From Colwellia sp. D2M02 (GTDB lineage Bacteria; Pseudomonadota; Gammaproteobacteria; Enterobacterales; Alteromonadaceae), in contig NZ_JAHKPW010000057.1 in the NCBI RefSeq assembly GCF_018860755.1, positions 1 to 51,600 of the forward strand: a DNA stretch of 51,600 bases, in the 5' to 3' direction. The notes under the pieces were generated by a model. The model had not been told where the DNA came from and did not search any database. It worked only from the letters and a program-made list of their open reading frames with translations. This document shows, piece by piece, positions 9,873 to 20,648 of the stretch. How positions within the stretch are numbered: position 1 is the first letter of the stretch; each line of letters begins with the position of its first letter. Made by a program: the position numbers and the translations under genes.

Positions 9873-10199
9873 ATGAGCGATAAAATTGTTCAGCTAACTG
9901 ACGATAGTTTTGAAGCAGATGTATTAAATGCATCGGATTTAGTATTAGTTGATTTTTGGGCTGAATGGTGTGGTCCATGTAAAATGATAGCCCCAGTACT
10001 TGATGATATTGCTACTGAATATGAAGGTAAAGTGACTGTTGGTAAATTAAATATTGACCAAAACTCAGAAACACCACCTAAATATGGTGTACGTGGTATC
10101 CCAACATTATTGTTATTCAAAGATGGACAGGTTGCCGACACTAAAGTAGGTGCCTTATCAAAAACTCAATTAAAAGAGTTTTTAGATAAAAATCTTTAA
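9873..10199 (+). CDS. trxA: Thioredoxin 1
   Basis: Thioredoxin is the cytoplasmic dithiol reductant for ribonucleotide reductase, PAPS reductase and many others. The 108-aa product has the [10 protein letters not shown] active site (WCGPC), the cis-proline in RGIPTLLLF and the C-terminal KEFLDKNL. I start at the ATG at 9873, which lies six bases after a GGAG ribosome binding site; a GTG one codon upstream is less likely. It is divergent from rhlB across 178 AT-rich bases. A strong terminator follows, so it is probably monocistronic. Confidence 0.97.
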   Translation: MSDKIVQLTDDSFEADVLNASDLVLVDFWAEWCGPCKMIAPVLDDIATEYEGKVTVGKLNIDQNSETPPKYGVRGIPTLLLFKDGQVADTKVGALSKTQLKEFLDKNL

Positions 10200-10203
10200 T
10201 AGT

Positions 10204-10237
10204 AAAAAAAGCCTAACAATAGTTGTTAGGCTTTTTT
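10204..10237 (+). terminator. Rho-independent terminator of trxA
   Basis: The stem GCCTAACAA / TTGTTAGGC (9 bp) with a 3-base loop is followed by six T and preceded by seven A. It starts four bases after the trxA stop codon. Confidence 0.93.
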
Positions 10238-10501
10238 GTTTAATTAGTTTGTTGAGTAAGTAGTAGCTCAGTAGCAGATTTAGAGATAGTTTAATCTTGG
10301 GTAGTTTAAAAATATTTGCTTACATTTTAATCGTACCTTTACCTCTTCAAATTTTAATGCTAAATTTAACTCCTGAGTACAAAATAACATCTCATTTTAT
10401 CCCTATTCTTATTGTAATTTATAAACATAAACACATTTGAAATATATTGTCGTCGGCAATCGCCCCAGACACATCACTTAAAATAGTCTAAGAAACCCCC
10501 T
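10238..10501. other. AT-rich leader between trxA and rho, no gene found
   Basis: About 260 bases with no credible open reading frame or RNA gene. It must hold the rho promoter and leader. In E. coli rho is autoregulated in its leader, so a similar role is plausible here, but I see no clear motif. No obvious ribosome binding site precedes the rho ATG; the last bases are AAGAAACCCCCT. Confidence 0.5.
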
Positions 10502-11761
10502 ATGAACCTTACTGAACTGAAAGAAAAATCCGTTAGTGAATTGGTTAAGCTTGCTGAGTCATTAAAGCTTGAAAACCTTGCGAGAACACGTAAACAAGAT
10601 ATTATTTTTGCTATTTTAAAAGCACACGCTGAAGGCGATAATGATATTTTTGGTGGCGGTGTATTAGAAATATTGCAAGATGGTTTTGGCTTTTTACGCT
10701 CAGCCGACTCGTCATATTTAGCCGGCCCAGACGATATTTATGTTTCACCAAGTCAAATACGCCGTTTCAACATGCGTACTGGTGACACCATTCAAGGTAA
10801 AATTCGCCCACCAAAGAAAGGCGAACGTTATTTTGCCTTACTTAAAGTCGCTGAAGTAAACTTTGACCGCCCTGAAAATACTCGCAATAAAATCTTATTC
10901 GAAAACTTAACACCAATTCACCCAACTGATCGTCTTTCAATGGAGCGCGGAAACGGCTCTACAGAAGATATTACCGCACGTGTTTTAGATTTAGCTTCAC
11001 CAATTGGTAAAGGCCAACGTGGTTTAATTGTTGCACCACCTAAAGCGGGTAAAACACTTTTATTACAAAATATTGCACAAAGCATTGCTTACAACCACCC
11101 TGATGCTGAGTTGATGGTACTACTCATTGATGAGCGTCCTGAGGAAGTAACCGAAATGCAACGTCTAGTACAAGGTGAAGTAGTTGCCTCAACGTTTGAC
11201 GAGCCAGCAAGTCGCCATGTACAAGTGGCTGAAATGGTAATTGAAAAAGCTAAGCGTTTAGTTGAGCATAAAAAAGACGTAGTTATTTTACTTGATTCAA
11301 TTACTCGTTTAGCGCGTGCTTATAACACCGTTATTCCATCATCAGGTAAAATTTTAACGGGTGGTGTTGATGCGAATGCGCTACACCGTCCTAAACGCTT
11401 CTTTGGTGCCGCACGTAATATTGAAGAAGGTGGTAGCTTAACTATTATTGCTACTGCATTGGTAGAAACTGGCTCTAAAATGGACGAAGTTATTTACGAA
11501 GAGTTTAAAGGGACAGGTAACATGGAATTACACCTGTCACGTAAAATTTCTGAAAAACGTGTTTTCCCAGCCATTAATATTAATCGCAGTGGTACTCGTC
11601 GTGAAGAGTTAATTACTAAGCCTGATGAACTACAAAAAATGTGGGTTTTACGTAAAGTCGTTCATGAAATGGATGAAATAGGCGCGATAGAATTCCTTAT
11701 CGATAAGTTAGCAATGACTAAAACTAACGATGAATTTTTTGATTCAATGAAACGTAAGTAA
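10502..11761 (+). CDS. rho: Transcription termination factor Rho
   Basis: A hexameric RNA-dependent ATPase that terminates untranslated transcripts. The 419-aa product matches the standard length. The N-terminal helical and OB-fold RNA-binding region includes DGFGFLR (60-66). Walker A is APPKAGKT (178-185). The [10 protein letters not shown] segment and the Q-loop/R-loop region ([14 protein letters not shown]) are intact. It follows trxA and precedes ubiD, a conserved arrangement, and has its own terminator. Confidence 0.98.
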   Translation: MNLTELKEKSVSELVKLAESLKLENLARTRKQDIIFAILKAHAEGDNDIFGGGVLEILQDGFGFLRSADSSYLAGPDDIYVSPSQIRRFNMRTGDTIQGKIRPPKKGERYFALLKVAEVNFDRPENTRNKILFENLTPIHPTDRLSMERGNGSTEDITARVLDLASPIGKGQRGLIVAPPKAGKTLLLQNIAQSIAYNHPDAELMVLLIDERPEEVTEMQRLVQGEVVASTFDEPASRHVQVAEMVIEKAKRLVEHKKDVVILLDSITRLARAYNTVIPSSGKILTGGVDANALHRPKRFFGAARNIEEGGSLTIIATALVETGSKMDEVIYEEFKGTGNMELHLSRKISEKRVFPAININRSGTRREELITKPDELQKMWVLRKVVHEMDEIGAIEFLIDKLAMTKTNDEFFDSMKRK

Positions 11762-11830
11762 TTCAAAAGCTATGTAAGTTAATATAGCCATGCTGTATTG
11801 ACCGACTGTTTTGCCAATACTTTATTAAAC

Positions 11831-11857
11831 AAAGCCAGTCACATTGACTGGCTTTTT
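11831..11857 (+). terminator. Rho-independent terminator downstream of rho
   Basis: A perfect 10-bp stem, AAAGCCAGTC / GACTGGCTTT, with the loop ACATT and a five-T tract. It lies 70 bases after the rho stop and 22 bases before the ubiD start, separating the two genes. Confidence 0.9.
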
Positions 11858-11878
11858 ATATTGAAAATATAACGCCTT

Positions 11879-13372
11879 ATGAAATACAGTGATTTAAGAG
11901 ATTTTATTAATCAACTTGAAAAAATAGGTCAGTTAAAGCGCATTACTGCGCCTATTTCAACACATTTAACAATGACAGAAATTAGTGATAGAACCTTGCG
12001 CGCGCAAGGTCCTGCATTGTTATTTGAAAATCCCGTTGATGAACACGGTAAACCCCACGGTATGCCAATTTTAACCAACTTATTTGGCACACCAGATCGT
12101 GTGGCGTTGGGTATGGGACAAGATAATGTAAGTGCATTACGTGACGTTGGTAAACTACTTGCTATGTTAAAAGAGCCAGAGCCACCAAGTGGTTTTCGCG
12201 ATGCTTTAGGTAAAATACCACTTTATAAACAAGTGCTAAACATGCCGGTTAAGAAAATAAAAAAACCTTTATGTCAGCAAATTGTTTTATCAGGCGATGA
12301 GGTCGATCTAACAAAGTTACCCATTCAAACTTGTTGGCCTGGCGATGTTGCGCCTTTAATTACTTGGGGCTTAACTGTTACACGAGGCCCATTTAAAGAG
12401 CGTCAAAACTTGGGTATTTATCGTCAACAAGTGCTCAGTAAAAATAAAGTGATTATGCGTTGGTTATCTCACCGTGGTGGAGCATTAGACTTTCAAGAAT
12501 TTAAAAAAACGAACCCTGGTGAAAAATACCCGGTATCAGTGGCACTTGGTGCCGATCCTGCGACTATTTTAGGCGCGGTAACGCCAGTACCTGATACACT
12601 TTCTGAGTATGCATTTGCAGGGTTATTACGTGGTGCTAAAACCGAAGTAGCTAAATCGATTAGTAATGATTTAGAGGTACCTGCAACGGCTGAAATTATT
12701 TTAGAGGGTTACTTAGACCCAGAAGAAACCGCACCAGAAGGCCCGTATGGCGATCACACCGGCTATTATAATGAAGTGGATGACTTTCCAGTATTCACAG
12801 TAACGCATATTACAATGCGCAAAGATGCTATTTATCACAGCACTTATACCGGCAGACCACCAGATGAACCTGCTATTTTAGGTGTGGCATTAAATGAAGT
12901 ATTTGTGCCGATTTTGCAAAAGCAATTTCCTGAAATTCAAGACTTTTACTTGCCACCTGAAGGCTGCTCTTATCGCTTAGCGGTAGTGACCATTAAAAAA
13001 CAATATGCAGGTCATGCAAAACGCGTCATGATGGGGGTTTGGTCGTTCTTGCGACAGTTTATGTACACCAAGTTTGTTATTGTTTGCGATGATGATGTTA
13101 ATGCGCGCGATTGGCAAGATGTCATTTGGGCAATGACTACACGTATGGATCCAAGTCGCGATACGGTACTTATTGAGAATACACCGATTGATTACCTTGA
13201 TTTTGCTTCACCGGTTTCGGGTTTAGGCTCAAAAATGGGGATGGATGCAACCAATAAGTGGCCAGGAGAAACTGACCGTGAATGGGGGGTTCCTATTGAA
13301 ATGACACAAGCTGTTAAAGATGAAGTGGATGGTCTGTGGGATGAGCTCGCTATTATTCCACCAACAGTATAG
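11879..13372 (+). CDS. ubiD: 4-hydroxy-3-polyprenylbenzoate decarboxylase UbiD
   Basis: UbiD decarboxylates the aromatic ring precursor in ubiquinone biosynthesis using prenylated FMN supplied by UbiX. The 497-aa product matches E. coli UbiD in length and in conserved segments: [22 protein letters not shown] at the start, the [11 protein letters not shown] active-site region with the E-R-E-type acidic residues, and [11 protein letters not shown] near the C-terminus. It lies directly upstream of fre, as in E. coli. No strong ribosome binding site is seen before the ATG. Confidence 0.97.
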   Translation: MKYSDLRDFINQLEKIGQLKRITAPISTHLTMTEISDRTLRAQGPALLFENPVDEHGKPHGMPILTNLFGTPDRVALGMGQDNVSALRDVGKLLAMLKEPEPPSGFRDALGKIPLYKQVLNMPVKKIKKPLCQQIVLSGDEVDLTKLPIQTCWPGDVAPLITWGLTVTRGPFKERQNLGIYRQQVLSKNKVIMRWLSHRGGALDFQEFKKTNPGEKYPVSVALGADPATILGAVTPVPDTLSEYAFAGLLRGAKTEVAKSISNDLEVPATAEIILEGYLDPEETAPEGPYGDHTGYYNEVDDFPVFTVTHITMRKDAIYHSTYTGRPPDEPAILGVALNEVFVPILQKQFPEIQDFYLPPEGCSYRLAVVTIKKQYAGHAKRVMMGVWSFLRQFMYTKFVIVCDDDVNARDWQDVIWAMTTRMDPSRDTVLIENTPIDYLDFASPVSGLGSKMGMDATNKWPGETDREWGVPIEMTQAVKDEVDGLWDELAIIPPTV

Positions 13373-13403
13373 ACACAACAAAATGAGAGATAAGGTTAAC
13401 TTA

Positions 13404-14111
13404 ATGAAAACAATTAGCTGTAAAATACAATCACTTAGTTCACTTACGCCACACGTGTTTAAAGTGCTATTAAAGCCAAGTGAAAAAATAGATTTTGTTG
13501 CAGGTCAATACTTGAACTTTGTTATGACTGAAAAAGATAAGCGTCCATTTTCAATTGCTAGCTCACCTAATAGCGAATTAATTGAATTGCAAATTGGTGC
13601 TTTTGTTGCCGATAGCTACCCAATGCAAGTGATCGACCGTATTAAAGAAAGTGTTGAAAATAATAGCGATGTTACGGTTGAAATGGCATTAGGTAATGCA
13701 CAATTACGTACAGAAAGCGAACGACCGCTGTTATTACTTGCTGGTGGCACAGGGTTTTCTTACATTAAATCAATGTTTGAATTTTTAGCAGAACAAAAAT
13801 CACAGCGTCCAGTGCATGTTTACTGGGGTTTGCGTGAAGAAAGCGCCTGTTATGAACTTGCTGAAACGGCGGCGACTATCGCTAAACTACCTAACGCGAC
13901 TTTTGTACCTGTTGTTGAGCATGCTACTGATAGCTGGCAGGGTAGAACGGGTTTAGTACACCAAGCTGCTATGAATGATATTGCTAGCTTTGAAGGGTAC
14001 GATATTTACCTTGCGGGTCGTTTTGAAATGGTTGGCGCCATTCGAGGCGACTTTGTTGAACACGGCGCTTCTTTAGAGCATATGTATGCTGATGCCTTTG
14101 CGTTTATTTAA
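13404..14111 (+). CDS. fre: NAD(P)H-flavin reductase Fre
   Basis: Fre reduces free FMN or FAD with NAD(P)H and supplies reduced flavin to other enzymes. The 235-aa product has the flavin-binding KRPFSIASSP motif, the pyridine nucleotide-binding LLLAGGTGFSYIKSM and a C-terminal YADAFAFI. The ATG at 13404 is preceded by AAGG at a good distance; the frame extends upstream into ubiD but lacks family similarity there. Adjacency to ubiD is conserved in gammaproteobacteria. Confidence 0.95.
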   Translation: MKTISCKIQSLSSLTPHVFKVLLKPSEKIDFVAGQYLNFVMTEKDKRPFSIASSPNSELIELQIGAFVADSYPMQVIDRIKESVENNSDVTVEMALGNAQLRTESERPLLLLAGGTGFSYIKSMFEFLAEQKSQRPVHVYWGLREESACYELAETAATIAKLPNATFVPVVEHATDSWQGRTGLVHQAAMNDIASFEGYDIYLAGRFEMVGAIRGDFVEHGASLEHMYADAFAFI

Positions 14112-14216
14112 ATAAAAGGGTGCTGACTCGTGAATTGAAATATAGCTAGATGACTTGTTCTTTTAAACTGAGCTTGGGATATTTAGTTATATTTTAGGAT
14201 AAAGCTGGGGGGAAGT

Positions 14217-14690
14217 GTGATAACTCAGGAGAGTAAGGCAAATAATTCTGCCTCGTTAACCTATAAAATAACAACCAATAAAGCTGAAATGAACAATGAT
14301 GCGGTTCATAGCTATTTATCCCGCTCTTATTGGGCGAAAAATATTCCTAAAAGCGTTGTTAAAACAGCGATAGAAAACTCGTTATGTTTTGCAGTACTTG
14401 CGATTATTCAGGGGAAAAGCACACAAGTCGGTTTTGCAAGAATGATCACCGATTATGCAACGGTGGCTTATCTTGCGGATGTTTATATTTTAGAAGAACA
14501 TCGCGGTCAAGGCTTAAGTAAAAAGCTGATGGCTGAAATTATTCAGCATCCTAAGTTGCAAGGATTACGGCGTATGCTACTTGCGACATCAGACGCTCAT
14601 GGTTTATACCAACAGTTTGGCTTTAAGGCACTCGCTAGCCCTGAAATATTTATGGAGCTATGGACACCTAATATTTATCAGGTAAGCTAG
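14217..14690 (+). CDS. GNAT family N-acetyltransferase
   Basis: A 157-aa acetyltransferase of unknown substrate. The acetyl-CoA-binding motif is in VYILEEHRGQGLSKKLMAEI (R/Q-x-x-G-x-G/A type), preceded by the beta-strand region VGFARMITDYATVAYLADV and followed by the C-terminal YQQFGFKAL motif. The start is a GTG at 14217 with purines (GGGGGGAA) immediately upstream. The 105 bases after fre hold no gene. It converges on hemY. Confidence 0.88.
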   Translation: MITQESKANNSASLTYKITTNKAEMNNDAVHSYLSRSYWAKNIPKSVVKTAIENSLCFAVLAIIQGKSTQVGFARMITDYATVAYLADVYILEEHRGQGLSKKLMAEIIQHPKLQGLRRMLLATSDAHGLYQQFGFKALASPEIFMELWTPNIYQVS

Positions 14691-14715
14691 GCACCGCGAG
14701 TGAGCAGCTTCTTAT

Positions 14716-15927
14716 TTATAGTTTATTAGCTTTCAACCAAATCTCGTTTGCGGCTTGATATTGCTCTTGTGCTGTAAGGGCTTGTGCTAGCGCCGCCAAG
14801 TCTTGTTTATCGTATTGCACGCCATAACTTTCTTCTTCAAGCTTAATCAAGCTACGTAGGGCTTTTTCGGCCATAGAATATTGTCCGCTGTGTAAGGCTA
14901 AATGTCCTAAATAGCTTAACCACTTACCACTATGAATGTTGCCGTGCAATTTCTTCTGCGCTAATACGATAAGTTCATCGGCTTGTTTAATAGGAAAGTT
15001 ACGTACTTGTTTTAATAGCTCAGCACTTGGTGATTTTTTCAATAATGGCAGCAGCACTTTGGTTAGCGGTGTAATTACATTATGCTCTGCCAGTACCTGA
15101 CAATAAGCAAATAAAATGCTTTGATGTTGTTTGAGTTTACGGCTAACTTGTTGCCAATTTGACTCTAATTGCGCTTGTCCTTTTGTTGACATACTGTGTT
15201 TGAACCAGCCGTAATAGGCCTTTTTTTCCCATGCCTCAACCACTTGTGACGTTAGTTCTTTTTTCCTGTACGCAGTATTTAAATGGGTAATAGCACTTTC
15301 AAAGCGCTGCTCAGTTAAACATAAATCTATTTCTAAGCTTAATAAGCGAGCGTCATGACCAATGAGTTTATGATGCTCGTCAATTAATGCTCGGGCTTTA
15401 GCATTGGCTTCGGCTTTTTTCTGATTCATTAATAGCTTAATTTTTACAATGACACTTTCTAACCCAAGCTCTTTAAGGTGCATTGTTTCTTTTTCTAACA
15501 AGGTAAGATAGTGGTTAGTGTTATCTTCTAAACCTTGTTTTTCAGCCGCAGATGCTGCCAGTAAGTATGCGCTTTGTTTGCGCTTAGAAGGGGCGGCACT
15601 TTTCGAAAACAATTGCTCTGCTTGTGCGTAATCTTCTAGCACGTATGCAGCTAAACCTTTATTAAAATTAGCAATGCCACGACGTTGTCCAGCAAAAGCT
15701 ATTTTGCGCCAACCGCTGAAGCTAAACGCCACACCATGGTGCAATATTTTATAAGTGATAAAACCAAGTACGGTAATTAACGTTAACCAAAAAATGGGCG
15801 TATAAGCAGTAAACTCATAAATATAACCGCCAATAGACACAACAACATAACCCGGATCATCAATGAGAAAAGAACTTAGCGCGATAACTCCAAATACGAT
15901 AAGTAAAATAATGATTAAACGAATCAT
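14716..15927 (-). CDS. hemY: HemY-type TPR protein of the hem operon
   Basis: An inner-membrane protein encoded with haem genes in gammaproteobacteria; it is not the protoporphyrinogen oxidase also called HemY. The 403-aa product has two N-terminal membrane helices (about 2-21 and 43-62), a conserved FSFSGWRKIAFAGQRRG segment, and a C-terminal region of TPR-like helical repeats (e.g. LAAYVLEDYAQAEQLFSKSA). The start overlaps the hemX stop by 4 bases (ATGA), so it is the last gene of the hemCDXY unit. Its biochemical role is not settled. Confidence 0.93.
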   Translation of the reverse strand: MIRLIIILLIVFGVIALSSFLIDDPGYVVVSIGGYIYEFTAYTPIFWLTLITVLGFITYKILHHGVAFSFSGWRKIAFAGQRRGIANFNKGLAAYVLEDYAQAEQLFSKSAAPSKRKQSAYLLAASAAEKQGLEDNTNHYLTLLEKETMHLKELGLESVIVKIKLLMNQKKAEANAKARALIDEHHKLIGHDARLLSLEIDLCLTEQRFESAITHLNTAYRKKELTSQVVEAWEKKAYYGWFKHSMSTKGQAQLESNWQQVSRKLKQHQSILFAYCQVLAEHNVITPLTKVLLPLLKKSPSAELLKQVRNFPIKQADELIVLAQKKLHGNIHSGKWLSYLGHLALHSGQYSMAEKALRSLIKLEEESYGVQYDKQDLAALAQALTAQEQYQAANEIWLKANKL

Positions 15928-17270
15928 AACGTACCCTCATCGTTAGCTGCGTCTTCTGCTTCGTCTGCTTTTATTGCTTCAGGCTCAACTTGTTCTGGCT
16001 CTGGTGCAACAGCTGACTCATTCAACAGTTGTTTAATTGCGGTTAATGAATCTAAATGGCTAGGGTAGTTATAATCAATAACATGCTTTTTAGCCGCTTC
16101 TACTGCACTATAGAAGTTTTGGTTAACCGTCGAGGTCATATCAAAAAATTGCTTAAGCCACTCTTGAATATCGAGTAATGTTTGTTTATATATTTCTGGT
16201 TTATGTTCGCTAGCTGACCATTGGGCAAGCTGTATTTTTAAACTTAAATTTTGTTTTAAGTTTTGCTGCTGTCCTGGTGCCATTAAAGGCTCTATGTTGC
16301 CGGTGCGTCGACGTACTACGATAAAGTCGTTAAAAAATCGCTGCCACGTTTTTCCTAGGTTACTTTGCCAATCACTAATATCGTTTGATAATTCAAGATC
16401 TTGTTTGGTGAATGCGTCGTTTGCTTGAGGGACATTAACTTTAGCTAACGGTAATGATGCAACTTGTTTATTTAATGCCATTAAATGCAAAATAGCGTTT
16501 TGAGTATCAAGTGTTGGCATTAAGGCTAATGCTTCAATATCTTGGCGAATTAACGAACGTATGGGTAAAAATTTTGGTTGTTTTAACTCTTCAAGACGGC
16601 TATCTGCTTCTTTCAGTAAACTAATTGCAGCGCGAGTATCTTGTTCTAACCACATAGTTCTTGCTGCTACACGAATTAAGTACTCACTTTCGTGAATTAA
16701 CCAGTCACTTGGATCTCGCTGCTTAAGGCTTTTTTCTAGTCGTGTAATTTTATCGTTAAATTGCGCTAGTTCAGCTTGGTTAGCGGCCTGATTTTGTTGG
16801 CTGTATTGCTGTAATTGACGACTAAATTCTTGTTGCTGTTTTTGCAATTGAGTTTGCAGTTGCTGTGAAAGCGCAGTACCAAGAGAGCTTTCTAATTGTT
16901 GCTTATGGTCTTGCAATGCTTGTGTGGTTTGGGCATTTTGGTTGGTTGCATGCAATGATGATTGCTGCTCTTGCCAAAAATAATGGCCAACTGATGCCGC
17001 TATACTAAGCAAGGCAATGAGTAAGGCGAAAATAGCCAGTTTTGATATTCTTTGTTTTGGTGTGACAGCACTTCTACTTGGTTGTGCTGTACTCGCGGCA
17101 GGTTTTTTATTTGCTGTTTTAGTATTAGCTGTAGTGCTGTTTTTTGATTGATTTTTTTCTGATGAAGTTGACGATTGAGCGGTGTTAGTTTTATTTTCAA
17201 CAACCAGTGTTTTTTTATCAGTAGCGCTGTCACTAGCTTTACTTTGAGTCGGTTTATCTTTATCTAACAT
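15924..17270 (-). CDS. hemX: HemX-like protein of the hem operon
   Basis: This 448-aa single-span membrane protein has a Ser/Thr/Lys/Gln-rich N-terminal cytoplasmic segment (1-75), a membrane helix (about 78-98), a Gln-rich coiled coil (about 110-185) and the HemX domain (WLIHESEYLIRVAARTMWLE and following). The family is often labelled uroporphyrinogen-III C-methyltransferase but lacks the methyltransferase fold, so I avoid that name. It lies between hemD and hemY, overlapping hemY by 4 bases. The C-terminus is very acidic. Confidence 0.93.
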   Translation of the reverse strand: MLDKDKPTQSKASDSATDKKTLVVENKTNTAQSSTSSEKNQSKNSTTANTKTANKKPAASTAQPSRSAVTPKQRISKLAIFALLIALLSIAASVGHYFWQEQQSSLHATNQNAQTTQALQDHKQQLESSLGTALSQQLQTQLQKQQQEFSRQLQQYSQQNQAANQAELAQFNDKITRLEKSLKQRDPSDWLIHESEYLIRVAARTMWLEQDTRAAISLLKEADSRLEELKQPKFLPIRSLIRQDIEALALMPTLDTQNAILHLMALNKQVASLPLAKVNVPQANDAFTKQDLELSNDISDWQSNLGKTWQRFFNDFIVVRRRTGNIEPLMAPGQQQNLKQNLSLKIQLAQWSASEHKPEIYKQTLLDIQEWLKQFFDMTSTVNQNFYSAVEAAKKHVIDYNYPSHLDSLTAIKQLLNESAVAPEPEQVEPEAIKADEAEDAANDEGTL

Positions 17271-17305
17271 AATTTAATTCCATCGTTAGTTAAGCTACAG
17301 AGTAC

Positions 17306-18100
17306 TTACATGGTGTTTTTCTGTAATTGCTTGAGTGCATCGCATATTTTTTGGCTATTTGCACCTTGGCTATTGATTACTTGGCGTAAGCCTAAGTGCT
17401 TAGCATTATCGGCAATGCGTTGGCTAACCACGACCCAAACACACTGTTCACGCCAGAAGTTGTTTTGCTCATCATTATCGTCAATGAGTTTTACTAATGT
17501 AGTTAATATATCGTTACTTGTGGCGACAATACAGTTTATTTTATTGCTTTTCCAACGTGTTAGTTGTTTTTGTGACAAGGTTTTCCATACGCGTTGGTAG
17601 CTTTCAATGTAATGAAGGTCAGCGCCACGTGCCGTTAAAGTATTGGCAATATGTTCTCGGCCACCATTACCGCGAAAAATAACGACTTTTTTATTGGCTA
17701 CGTTTTGTAGTTCAGGTAGTTGTAATAAGCCTTCGCTTGTTTCGGCTAAAGGTGCTTGCGGCGATAATACATTTTCAATACCTAAACGCTCTAATGCTAC
17801 TTGGGTTGCTTGACCCACAGCAAAAAATTGTATGCTGTTATTCGTTAACGTTAATACTGATGTTAATGGGTAACAAGCATCAGTATAGGCTACCGCAGGT
17901 GCACTGACAAAAATGACAATATCAACATCAGCCATTACAGCGTTAATGTCTGCTGTGGTTGCACTGGCTTTATAATCAAATAATGGTTGAATAAAGCTGC
18001 CAATGTTTACTGTTTGTAACTGTGCGGCGAGCTGTTCTGATTTTTCTTGAGGCCGAGTTAACAATACCGTTAACTCGGTTGTTACTATTGTGGGTAGCAT
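17306..18100 (-). CDS. hemD: Uroporphyrinogen-III synthase
   Basis: HemD cyclises hydroxymethylbilane to uroporphyrinogen III with inversion of ring D. The family is poorly conserved. The support here is the N-terminal VLLTRPQEKSEQL, the internal VVIFRGNGGRE motif and IVATSNDILTTLVK, in a protein of 264 aa (family about 250) placed directly after hemC. The start lies eight bases after the hemC stop, so coupled translation is likely. Confidence 0.93.
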   Translation of the reverse strand: MLPTIVTTELTVLLTRPQEKSEQLAAQLQTVNIGSFIQPLFDYKASATTADINAVMADVDIVIFVSAPAVAYTDACYPLTSVLTLTNNSIQFFAVGQATQVALERLGIENVLSPQAPLAETSEGLLQLPELQNVANKKVVIFRGNGGREHIANTLTARGADLHYIESYQRVWKTLSQKQLTRWKSNKINCIVATSNDILTTLVKLIDDNDEQNNFWREQCVWVVVSQRIADNAKHLGLRQVINSQGANSQKICDALKQLQKNTM

Positions 18101-18108
18101 ATCAATGA

Positions 18109-19056
18109 TTACGCGTCGTTATCGGCATACACTTTTTCGAGTATTTTGTCGGCGCCACGACTTAACAACACTTGTGCAAGTTGCTCACCTAAAGCTTCAC
18201 CTTGAACTACGGGGCCAGATATTTCGCTTTCAATTAATTCGCTTCCGTCAACTGCGCCCACTAAACCTCTTAGGTATATAGTGCTGTTATTTTCGCCTTG
18301 TAAAATAGCGTAACTACCAATAGGTACCTGACAGCCACCTTGTAGTGCTTTGTTCATTGCGCGCTCAGCTAAAACGCGGGCACGTGTAATAGCACATTCT
18401 AGTGGTGCCAATAATGCTTTTATATTTGCATCGTCACTACGACACTCAATACCTACAGCGCCTTGCCCATTAGCAGGCAACATTTCTTCAGGCTCAATAT
18501 ACTGGCTAATACGGTCGCTCATTTTTAAGCGAATAAGCCCAGCAGAGGCCAGAATAATGGCGTCATACTCGCCGTTATCTAATTTACTTAAGCGGGTGTT
18601 AACATTGCCGCGTAAATCACGAATATCTAAGTCAGGGCGTTTTGCCTTTAACTGACATTGACGTCGTAAACTTGAAGTACCAACAATGGCACCTTGCGGC
18701 AATTCACTTAAATTTTTATAAGTATTTGAAACAAAAGCATCACGAGGGTCTTCACGTGGACAAATAACTTCTAAACCTAAGCCTTCAGGAAAGTCTACTG
18801 GTACATCTTTCATTGAATGTACGGCAATGTCTGCACGACCTTCAAGCATTGCTACTTCAAGCTCTTTTACAAACAAACCTTTACCGCCTACTTTTGCTAA
18901 CGGTGTGTCTAGAATAATGTCGCCTTTAGTGGTCATTGGCACTAATTCAACAGTAATATCAGCATGAAAGTGCTCTAACTGTGCTTTAACATATTCGGCT
19001 TGCCATAAAGCAAGAGCACTTTTACGGGTCGCAATGCGTACGGTGGTATTTGTCAT
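18109..19056 (-). CDS. hemC: Porphobilinogen deaminase (hydroxymethylbilane synthase)
   Basis: HemC polymerises four porphobilinogens into hydroxymethylbilane using a covalently attached dipyrromethane cofactor. The 315-aa product shows [18 protein letters not shown], the HSMKDVP loop, [30 protein letters not shown] and the cofactor cysteine in [10 protein letters not shown]. It heads hemC-hemD-hemX-hemY. cyaY lies 40 bases upstream on the same strand, leaving little room for a separate promoter. Confidence 0.98.
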   Translation of the reverse strand: MTNTTVRIATRKSALALWQAEYVKAQLEHFHADITVELVPMTTKGDIILDTPLAKVGGKGLFVKELEVAMLEGRADIAVHSMKDVPVDFPEGLGLEVICPREDPRDAFVSNTYKNLSELPQGAIVGTSSLRRQCQLKAKRPDLDIRDLRGNVNTRLSKLDNGEYDAIILASAGLIRLKMSDRISQYIEPEEMLPANGQGAVGIECRSDDANIKALLAPLECAITRARVLAERAMNKALQGGCQVPIGSYAILQGENNSTIYLRGLVGAVDGSELIESEISGPVVQGEALGEQLAQVLLSRGADKILEKVYADNDA

Positions 19057-19096
19057 GTATGTTTCCAGTGTTCTGTGTATTTAATCTATTATTGAG

Positions 19097-19420
19097 CTAT
19101 TCTTCAGCGCTTAATGTTACCGAAACCTCGGCTTGTGTACTTACCGCGCTTGATAAAAACTGCCAAAATTCTTCACCACCACGTTTATCTATCCATTGTT
19201 CGTTTTCAAGATGAAAGTGATGACCATTAAACTTGGTCGCGACCCAGATTTCGTGCAAGGGTGCTTGTTTGTTAATAATGATTTTTGTGGTGTTTTTAAA
19301 GGTAAGCGTCAGTAGTCCGCTAACACCTTCATAATCAATGTCGACACCGGTATTTTCAATTGCTTCTTCGACAGCAAGTAATAATTCATCGGTGATTAGG
19401 TTATATTGACTATCGTTCAT
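19097..19420 (-). CDS. cyaY: Frataxin-like iron-sulfur assembly regulator CyaY
   Basis: CyaY binds iron and modulates IscS-dependent Fe-S cluster assembly. The 107-aa product has the acidic first helix (NLITDELLLAVEEAIENTGVD), the IIINKQAPLHEIWVATKFNG strand region and the closing GEEFWQFLSSAV helix. It lies 40 bases upstream of hemC on the same strand and may be co-transcribed with the haem genes. In E. coli cyaA separates hemC from cyaY; no cyaA is present here. Confidence 0.95.
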   Translation of the reverse strand: MNDSQYNLITDELLLAVEEAIENTGVDIDYEGVSGLLTLTFKNTTKIIINKQAPLHEIWVATKFNGHHFHLENEQWIDKRGGEEFWQFLSSAVSTQAEVSVTLSAEE

Positions 19421-19577
19421 TGTTTATCCTTTCCTGGGTGGCAAAGCTTGCCAAACAGATAATGTCTTTAAGTTCGCTAAAGCATGTGAGTATAATAGCA
19501 ATCAGATAAAATAAATACCTGTTAAGTTAAGCAAAAAAGCTTGATTGAAACGACTTTCATGGCAGAAATGGCAAATT

Positions 19578-19769
19578 ATGCAAAACAAATCCTTAAATTT
19601 TGTGCTTTTGGTGACATTTTTAATGCTGACACTCTTGTCTGGGTGCGGTGCTAAAGGTGATTTATATCAAACTCCTGCGCCTGAGGCGGTTGAAAATAAC
19701 GAAGATGTTGATGAGAGTACCACCAAGAATAAGCAACCTGTTGAAACCCCATTAAAGAAGTCACCGTAA
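19578..19769 (+). CDS. lptM: LptM/YifL-type small lipoprotein
   Basis: A 63-aa lipoprotein. The ATG at 19578 gives a proper signal peptide with lipobox LLSGC, and [12 protein letters not shown] after the modified cysteine matches the LptM/YifL signature. In E. coli LptM assists assembly of the LptD/LptE lipopolysaccharide translocon. An earlier in-frame TTG at 19545 would add 11 residues. The C-terminal half is a polar linker. Its TAA shares a base with the dapF ATG, so translation is coupled. Divergent from cyaY. Confidence 0.9.
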   Translation: MQNKSLNFVLLVTFLMLTLLSGCGAKGDLYQTPAPEAVENNEDVDESTTKNKQPVETPLKKSP

Positions 19770-20599
19770 TGTTAGTAAACTTTTCAAAAATGCATGGCTT
19801 GGGTAACGACTTTTTGGTGCTTGATAATGTCACACAAAATGTTTATTTATCGAAAGAGCAAATTATGCAGTTTGCTGATAGAAACTTTGGTGTTGGCTTT
19901 GATCAACTGTTAGTGGTTGAGCCGCCTTATGATCCCGATTTAGACTTTCATTACCGCATTTACAATGCCGATGGCAGTGAAGTAGGGCAGTGTGGTAATG
20001 GCGCTCGTTGTTTTGCTAAGTTTGTGCGTATGAAAGGTTTATGCAATAAGCATAAAATTAAAGTGTCAACCAGCACAGGCAAAATGAATTTGCACATTGA
20101 GCGCGACGGTAATATTTCGGTGACTATGCCAGTACCACAATTTGAACCGGCTAAAATTCCGTTTACCGCGCAAAAAACAGAAGGCACCTATATTTTACGT
20201 AGCGATAGTGAAACTGTGTTATGTGGCGCAGTGTCTATGGGTAATCCTCACTGTGTGGTAACCGTTGACAGCGTACTTGATGCGCCCGTTGAACAGTTAG
20301 GTTACGAGTTATCAACTCACGAGCGTTTTCCTGAAGATGCCAATGTTGGCTTTATGGAAATAGTTGCTCCCAATTATATTAAATTACGGGTTTATGAGCG
20401 AGGCGCGGCTGAAACATTAGCCTGTGGCAGTGGGGCTTGTGCTGCTGTGGCTATTGGCCAAATGCAGAAAAAACTCGCCAAACAAGTCACGGTAGAATTA
20501 CCCGGTGGAAAATTACGAATTTTTTGGCAAGGCCCAGGTCACCCGGTAAAAATGTCGGGGCCAGCGGTGCATGTCTTTGATGGTCAATTATCAATTTAG
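19769..20599 (+). CDS. dapF: Diaminopimelate epimerase
   Basis: DapF interconverts LL- and meso-diaminopimelate for lysine and peptidoglycan synthesis, using two cysteines as acid and base. The 276-aa product contains both: [10 protein letters not shown] and [24 protein letters not shown] at the start is the family signature (here after an extra Leu). The start overlaps the lptM stop by one base. lysA, which lies between the two in some relatives, is absent. Confidence 0.98.
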   Translation: MLVNFSKMHGLGNDFLVLDNVTQNVYLSKEQIMQFADRNFGVGFDQLLVVEPPYDPDLDFHYRIYNADGSEVGQCGNGARCFAKFVRMKGLCNKHKIKVSTSTGKMNLHIERDGNISVTMPVPQFEPAKIPFTAQKTEGTYILRSDSETVLCGAVSMGNPHCVVTVDSVLDAPVEQLGYELSTHERFPEDANVGFMEIVAPNYIKLRVYERGAAETLACGSGACAAVAIGQMQKKLAKQVTVELPGGKLRIFWQGPGHPVKMSGPAVHVFDGQLSI

Positions 20600-20648
20600 A
20601 TAATACCCCTATAATTATTAATAGCAGTGACTAATAGAAAGAATAACT